Origin: an uncultured Bacilli bacterium
GTDB taxonomy: Bacteria; Bacillota_I; Bacilli_A; RF39; UBA660
Reading direction: 5' to 3'
DNA length: 9,004 nt
Assembly (NCBI GenBank): GCA_947589165.1
Contig: CANQCH010000039.1
Location: forward strand, 1-9,004
Of the stretch, positions 4,625-9,004 are shown piece after piece. The notes beneath the pieces were generated by a model. It worked only from the letters and a program-made list of their open reading frames with translations, did no database searches and was not told where the DNA came from. Position numbers and translations under genes: made by a program. Positions within the stretch are counted from its first letter, which is position 1; every line of letters starts with the position of its first letter.

Positions 4625-7600
4625 ATGGATTTTTTAGATAAGATATTTACTTACGAAAACAACGTTGAACTTTCTGGCTTAACTGAAGAATTATGTGCAA
4701 TATATGTCCATAAACTTTTTCGGCTGGGAAAAGAAAATATCTTAGTCGTCACTAATACCTTATATGAAGCCAATAATTTATATAATGATTTAAGTACTTA
4801 TACGGATGCTGTTTTACTATTTCCGATGGATGATTTTTTATCGGCGATGATTGTCGCGGAAAGTCCGGATTTAAAGTATAAAAGATTAGAAACTTTAGAT
4901 AAATTAAAAACCGATCAAGCATTTATTATTGTAACTAACTTAATGGGCTATTTAAAATTTTTGCCTTCTTTAAGTTTGGTAAATACTTTAACTTTAGCGA
5001 CCCAAACTATAATTAAAAGAGAAGAATTATTAGCTAAATTAGTTACTTTTGGTTATCGGCAAGATTCTTTAGTTACCCAAACCGGTGAATTTTCTGTAAG
5101 GGGCTTTATTGTTGATATTTTTCCACTAGACGAGGAACATCCTTTACGGATTGAATTTGATGGTAATGAAATCGAAAGTATTCGGTATTTTGATGAAGAT
5201 AATCAACGTTCCTTAAATGAAGTTACCAGTATTACTTTAAAACCGGTGGAAGAAATTACCAGTACCGAAAAAAATTCTTTATATGATTATGCTCGTAATC
5301 CTAAAGTGGTATTTATCGATCAAAATCAAATAAAGGCTGCTTATCAAAAATTACAAGAAGATATTTTTTCTTATCAAACTAGTAACAATATAAAAGATAA
5401 AGTCATGTATGATTGGGAAGATATTTATCCTAAATATAGTATTTATCTAAATAAATTTGGTTCAAATGTTAATAACTATCGAGCCAAAACTCTGGCTAAT
5501 TATAATTTAAATTTTTCTAAATTAGTTGCCGATTATGAAGTTTATACGAAACAAGGCAAAGAAGTTTATTTTGCTTTAAGTAGACCAGCCCAACAAAATA
5601 AAATTAAAGAACTTATTCCCACAGCTAAAATTATAAAGCAAAATATTAATCATGGTTTTATCATTGATAAATATGTCGTCATTGGCGCTAACGATATCGA
5701 AGAAGTAAAACATCGGGAAATTAAATATAAAAACAATTATCGGATTGGAAAAAAGATTAAGGACTTTGATCAATTAACCAAAGGGGATTATGTTGTTCAT
5801 TTAACCCATGGAATTGGAATTTACCAAGGAATTAAAACATTAACAGTGCAAGGTATGACTAAAGATTTTATTGAAATTGCTTACGAAGGAACCGATAAAA
5901 TCTATGTGCCGGTGGAAAAAATTTCCACAATTTATAAGTATTCGGATAAAGAGGGCACTGTTCCTAAAATTAATAAATTAGGAAGCCTAAATTGGACGAA
6001 AACGCGAAAGTATATTGAAACAAAAATTAAAGATATTTCAGCTGATTTAATTAAATTATATAAGGAAAGAATCAGCATTATGGGACAAAAATATCAAGAT
6101 TATCCAGAAGAAGAAACGTTTGCTGCTGGTTTTCAATATGAATTAACGCCTGATCAAGAAAAGACAATTAAAGAAATAAATGAAGATTTGAAAAAAGGGC
6201 ATCCGATGGACCGTTTATTATGTGGTGATGTTGGTTTTGGGAAAACTGAAGTAGCCATGCGGGCTATTTTTAAAGCCATTTTAAATAATCAACAAGTTAT
6301 GTATTTATGTCCCACGACTATTTTATCAAAACAACAATATTTAGTGGCGTTAGAACGTTTTAAGGATTGGCCGATTGAAGTAGCTCTTTTAAATCGTCAT
6401 GTAACCGGCGCCAAAGCTAAAAAAATTGTTACTGATTTAGCGAGTGGCAAAATCGATTTAGTTATTGGGACTCACCGATTATTAAGTGACGATATCAAAT
6501 TTAAAAAATTAGGTTTATTAATTGTCGATGAAGAACAACGTTTTGGCGTAACGCACAAAGAAAAAATAAAAAAATATAAGAATGATGTTAATGTTTTAAC
6601 GTTAAGTGCTACCCCTATTCCTCGAACTTTAAAAATGGCGATGTCGGGGTTAAGAGATTTATCAATAATTGATACGCCACCAGTTAATCGTTATCCCGTC
6701 CAAACTTATGTAGTTTTGGAAGATGATTTAATTATTCGGGATGCCATTTATAAAGAACTTTCACGCGGGGGTCAAGTTTTTATTCTTTATAATTATGTAG
6801 AGTCAATTGAAAAATATACTAATCATATCGCGGAACTAATTCCCGAGGCCAAAATTACTTTTGCGCATGGGCAAATGGAAAAAAATGAACTTGATAATAT
6901 CATGAGTGATTTCATTGATCAAAAATATGATATTTTAGTTTGTACCACGATTATTGAAAGTGGCATTGATATTCCCAATGTTAATACCTTAATCATCCAT
7001 GATGCAGATCGGTTTGGTTTATCGCAACTTTATCAAATTAGAGGGCGCGTTGGGCGTAGTAATCGCATTGCATATGCTTATTTACTTTATCAAAAAAATA
7101 AAGTATTAAACGAAACGGCGATTAAAAGATTAGAAACCATCAAAGATTTTACCGAATTAGGTAGTGGTTATCGCATTGCGATGCGTGATTTAAGCATTCG
7201 GGGTGCTGGCGATATTTTTGGTTCTTCCCAAGCAGGCTTTGTTGATAGTGTGGGAATTTCGTTATATATGAAAATGATTGAAGATGAAATAAAAAGACAA
7301 CAAGGCGAAGAAGTTTATGAAGACGAATCCGTGCAAGCTTTATTAAATGTGGCTACGCATATAAGTGATGATTATGTAAGTGATGAAGATGTAAAAATTG
7401 AAATTCACCAAAAAATTAATGAAATAGATTCTTACGAAAAACTTCTAGCCATTAAGCAAGAATTAGAAGATCGCTTTGGCAAAATTAATGATGATTTATT
7501 AGTTTATATGTACGAGGAATGGTTTGAAAAAATCATGCAAAAACATGGGATTAAAAAAGTTAATCAAACCGACCGCTTAGTTGAAGTAGAACTTCCCGAA

Positions 7601-7771
7601 GAATTATCCAATACCATTAAAGGCGATAAACTTTTATTAGAAGCGTTATCTTTATCGAGAAGCTTTAATATTAAATACGTTAATAAACATATCATTATTC
7701 AATTATTTTATAAAAATTTAGAAAAGCATTTTATTTTTTATTTAGTAACATTATTTGAAAAAGTATTATAA
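4625..7771 (+). CDS. mfd: Transcription-repair coupling factor Mfd
   Basis: At 1048 residues it is shorter than E. coli (1148) or Bacillus (1177) Mfd. Domains in order: a UvrB-like N-terminal module with degenerate Walker A region (about 1-210) including GEFSVRGFIVDIFP (154-167); a short variable part; the RNA polymerase-interacting domain from GDYVVHLTHGIGIYQG (387-402); the RecG-like translocase with Walker A GDVGFGKT (534-541), DEEQRFG (635-641), TLSATPIPRTL (659-669), ESGIDIPN (778-785) and QIRGRVGRS (804-812); and the C-terminal domain. All helicase motifs are intact. Compared with E. coli, the missing residues lie between the UvrA-contact region and the polymerase-interacting domain. 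Mfd removes RNA polymerase stalled at lesions and recruits UvrA. SD AGAGG (4616-4620) is 4 bases before the ATG. It is the last gene of the run. Confidence 0.97.
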   Translation: MDFLDKIFTYENNVELSGLTEELCAIYVHKLFRLGKENILVVTNTLYEANNLYNDLSTYTDAVLLFPMDDFLSAMIVAESPDLKYKRLETLDKLKTDQAFIIVTNLMGYLKFLPSLSLVNTLTLATQTIIKREELLAKLVTFGYRQDSLVTQTGEFSVRGFIVDIFPLDEEHPLRIEFDGNEIESIRYFDEDNQRSLNEVTSITLKPVEEITSTEKNSLYDYARNPKVVFIDQNQIKAAYQKLQEDIFSYQTSNNIKDKVMYDWEDIYPKYSIYLNKFGSNVNNYRAKTLANYNLNFSKLVADYEVYTKQGKEVYFALSRPAQQNKIKELIPTAKIIKQNINHGFIIDKYVVIGANDIEEVKHREIKYKNNYRIGKKIKDFDQLTKGDYVVHLTHGIGIYQGIKTLTVQGMTKDFIEIAYEGTDKIYVPVEKISTIYKYSDKEGTVPKINKLGSLNWTKTRKYIETKIKDISADLIKLYKERISIMGQKYQDYPEEETFAAGFQYELTPDQEKTIKEINEDLKKGHPMDRLLCGDVGFGKTEVAMRAIFKAILNNQQVMYLCPTTILSKQQYLVALERFKDWPIEVALLNRHVTGAKAKKIVTDLASGKIDLVIGTHRLLSDDIKFKKLGLLIVDEEQRFGVTHKEKIKKYKNDVNVLTLSATPIPRTLKMAMSGLRDLSIIDTPPVNRYPVQTYVVLEDDLIIRDAIYKELSRGGQVFILYNYVESIEKYTNHIAELIPEAKITFAHGQMEKNELDNIMSDFIDQKYDILVCTTIIESGIDIPNVNTLIIHDADRFGLSQLYQIRGRVGRSNRIAYAYLLYQKNKVLNETAIKRLETIKDFTELGSGYRIAMRDLSIRGAGDIFGSSQAGFVDSVGISLYMKMIEDEIKRQQGEEVYEDESVQALLNVATHISDDYVSDEDVKIEIHQKINEIDSYEKLLAIKQELEDRFGKINDDLLVYMYEEWFEKIMQKHGIKKVNQTDRLVEVELPEELSNTIKGDKLLLEALSLSRSFNIKYVNKHIIIQLFYKNLEKHFIFYLVTLFEKVL

Positions 7772-7804
7772 AAAAATCAGTAAACAAAATATTACTGATT
7801 TTTT
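7771..7804. terminator. Bidirectional intrinsic terminator between mfd and the J-like gene
   Basis: Arms 7771-7783 (aaaaaatcagtaa) and 7792-7804 (ttactgatttttt) pair perfectly over 13 bp around an 8-base loop (acaaaata). Six T follow the core on the plus strand, and six A on the left give a U-tract for the minus strand. The stem has only two G-C pairs. It overlaps the stop codons of both convergent genes, so it plausibly ends both transcripts. Confidence 0.8.
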
Positions 7805-8906
7805 ATAATTTTCTTGTTTTAATATATTGATATATATTTAAATTTTTATTAATATCAAAATCTTTATTGAAATATAAATCCTTATTAATATTTTTTTCAT
7901 AGGCAGATAATGTTTTAGCAACCTTGATTTTTGTTGGTCTTTTTAATTCTTCAATTCTGTTTAAATAACCATTAATAAAGATTTTACAAGCAGTCATACT
8001 AGTTATACTGTCAAATGATAATTCCCGATTTTCTTTATTAGTTATACCGAAAAAAGTAAAAGTGTCGTTAATATGAAAAATCAATTCTTGATACTCAATT
8101 TTTTCGGTCTGAGCATTATCGGTAATAAAATTAATTAAATAATTTATTTTTTTTAATAAATCAAAGTATTCACTAAATAATTGATCTACTTTTTTCTTAA
8201 AGTTATTGATAATATCGGCTATATTCAAAAAAATATACTTGGCATTTAAGCAAGCTCTCATTTCCGCATCAATTAGGTTTTTAATATTATTATATCCTGC
8301 ATATCCTTGATATTTTACGACTTCTTGTTCTAAACTTTTTTGGCAACTTAATTTTTGACCATATTTTTTATTTATAGCTTCCAATTGCTTAAATAATGTA
8401 GCAAATGGTACGTCATAGTTAGTTGTTTCCTTAACATCTAAAGCATTAATCCAATTTTCTTGAAAATATGTATTTTTAATTTTCGTATATAAAACATGAA
8501 TATTATTTAGCGTTTGCTTATACAAATCATCTAAATTACTATTGGATATACTATGTTGTAAATTAGTTAAAAACCAATTTACTTGTGTGTTTATCAGTTC
8601 TATATAATAGGTTAAATAATGGGGATAAGATTTAATATCATTTTTATTTATTCCATAAATGATAATTTTTTGCCGGTAATTTTCCTTTTGCTGATTGCTA
8701 TTGTTATTCACATTATCTTTACCATTCATATGTTTTTTTAAGAATTCATGGGCAACATTGATTTTTCTGATCATTTCACTGGCTTCCGTACTGTTATTTA
8801 AATCAGTATGATATTTTTTGACTAAAGTTCGATAAGCTTTTCTTAGTTCTTCTTCGGTAAAACCATCATGTAATCCCATTATTCTTAAAGCTGTAAACTT
8901 GTCCAT
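7803..8906 (-). CDS. J-like-domain protein of unknown function, with HTD instead of HPD
   Basis: The 367-residue product begins with a J-like domain (about 1-60): ALRIMGLHDGF, helix II TEEELRKAYRTLVKKYH (17-33), the loop, and helix III SEMIRKINVAHEFLKKH. The HPD triad that J proteins need to stimulate DnaK ATPase reads H33-T34-D35 here; codon ACT replaces a Pro codon. After an Asn/Gln-rich linker (about 66-75), residues 76-367 are polar and apparently mostly helical, with no signal peptide, membrane segment or zinc motif, and I do not recognise them. The C-terminal domain probably binds a partner or client (inference). The start ATG at 8906 follows AAGGGGG at 11 bases. The gene is transcribed from its own promoter, opposite to its neighbours, ends in the shared terminator, and looks more AT-rich than mfd by eye. 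It is not DnaJ itself: there is no Gly/Phe region or zinc-finger region. Confidence 0.8.
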   Translation of the reverse strand: MDKFTALRIMGLHDGFTEEELRKAYRTLVKKYHTDLNNSTEASEMIRKINVAHEFLKKHMNGKDNVNNNSNQQKENYRQKIIIYGINKNDIKSYPHYLTYYIELINTQVNWFLTNLQHSISNSNLDDLYKQTLNNIHVLYTKIKNTYFQENWINALDVKETTNYDVPFATLFKQLEAINKKYGQKLSCQKSLEQEVVKYQGYAGYNNIKNLIDAEMRACLNAKYIFLNIADIINNFKKKVDQLFSEYFDLLKKINYLINFITDNAQTEKIEYQELIFHINDTFTFFGITNKENRELSFDSITSMTACKIFINGYLNRIEELKRPTKIKVAKTLSAYEKNINKDLYFNKDFDINKNLNIYQYIKTRKL

Positions 8907-8917
8907 TAGGATTTATT

Positions 8918-8930
8918 CCCCCTTTTTTTT
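8918..8930 (-). promoter_or_regulatory. A8-G5 tract forming the RBS of the J-like gene
   Basis: Read on the minus strand, eight A are followed by five G, ending 11 bases before the ATG. AAGGGGG can pair with the 16S anti-SD as AAGGAGG with one G-U. The double homopolymer run could vary in length by slippage. Confidence 0.55.
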
Positions 8931-8940
8931 GTTGCAAAGT

Positions 8941-8969
8941 ATCTTAACATGGTTGAAAATACTTGTCAA
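8941..8969 (-). promoter_or_regulatory. Sigma-A type promoter for the J-like gene
   Basis: On the minus strand TTGACA (8969-8964) matches the -35 consensus exactly. A 17-bp spacer separates it from TAAGAT (8946-8941), a 4 of 6 match to the -10. This predicts a leader of about 28 bases before the ATG at 8906. No CIRCE-like repeat (TTAGCACTC) is present. Confidence 0.7.
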
Positions 8970-8979
8970 GTTTAAGTAT
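8959..8979. repeat. Dyad over the -35 of the J-like gene promoter
   Basis: The arms atactt (8959-8964) and aagtat (8974-8979) are inverted copies nine bases apart, and nested within is acttgtcaagt (8961-8971), a second dyad. They cover the -35 box, so an operator is possible, but in such AT-rich DNA chance is also plausible. Confidence 0.3.
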
Positions 8980-9004
8980 AAATTTAAAATAAAACTCCAA
9001 ACTA

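Larger units (their letters stand above)
8907..9004. other. Intergenic region upstream of the J-like gene
   Basis: This is the only gap longer than 40 bases. It holds the leader, RBS and promoter of the minus-strand gene. Bases 8980-9004 are AT-rich and I see no gene or further signal in them. Confidence 0.6.

Noticed and set aside
1..9004. Mobile elements, CRISPR arrays, tRNA or rRNA genes, toxin-antitoxin or defence genes
   Set aside because: I read for terminal repeats, spaced direct repeats, transposase motifs and tRNA-like cloverleaf ends and found none; the conserved gene run leaves no room for a cargo island apart from the J-like gene.

Overview
This window looks like a chromosomal housekeeping segment of an AT-rich, low-GC Gram-positive bacterium (class Bacilli, possibly one of the uncultured, Mollicutes-like gut lineages that keep the standard code). 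Three observations support this. Gene order follows the dnaX-to-mfd stretch of Bacillus subtilis. Shine-Dalgarno sites are strong (AGGAGG, GAGGAGGAG). All the tryptophan codons checked are TGG, while TGA ends yaaT, so this is not the mycoplasma code. Placement below class level is inference.

Layout: positions 1-7771 hold nine co-oriented plus-strand genes packed with almost no gaps: dnaX (3' part only), ybaB/ebfC, recR, a bofA-like gene, holB, yaaT (PSP1 family), a yabB/trmN6-like methyltransferase, pth and mfd. Four of the joints overlap or are one base apart, so this is probably one transcription unit. A perfect 13-bp hairpin at 7771-7804 closes it and also serves the convergent minus-strand gene at 7803-8906. 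That gene encodes a 367-aa protein with an N-terminal J-like domain, read from its own promoter near 8941-8969. Only one gap is longer than 40 bases: 8907-9004, which holds that promoter and leader.

How the genes work together: DnaX and HolB (delta prime) are clamp-loader subunits. YbaB and RecR are the usual dnaX-linked partners in DNA binding and recombinational repair. Mfd couples stalled RNA polymerase to excision repair. Pth and the methyltransferase serve translation and tRNA modification. YaaT belongs to the RicT family, which modulates RNase Y-dependent RNA processing. BofA is a membrane regulator known from sporulation, where it controls the SpoIVFB protease.

No defence island, mobile element, CRISPR array or other new multi-gene system is visible. 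The points most worth a second look are local: a candidate programmed -1 frameshift site in dnaX of the same form as the E. coli one; a hairpin that pairs the bofA start codon and exposes its SD in the loop; an HTD in place of the HPD triad in the J-like protein; a 20-base palindromic repeat shared by two unrelated genes; and an Mfd shortened upstream of its RNA polymerase-interacting domain with a changed residue in the UvrA-contact motif.
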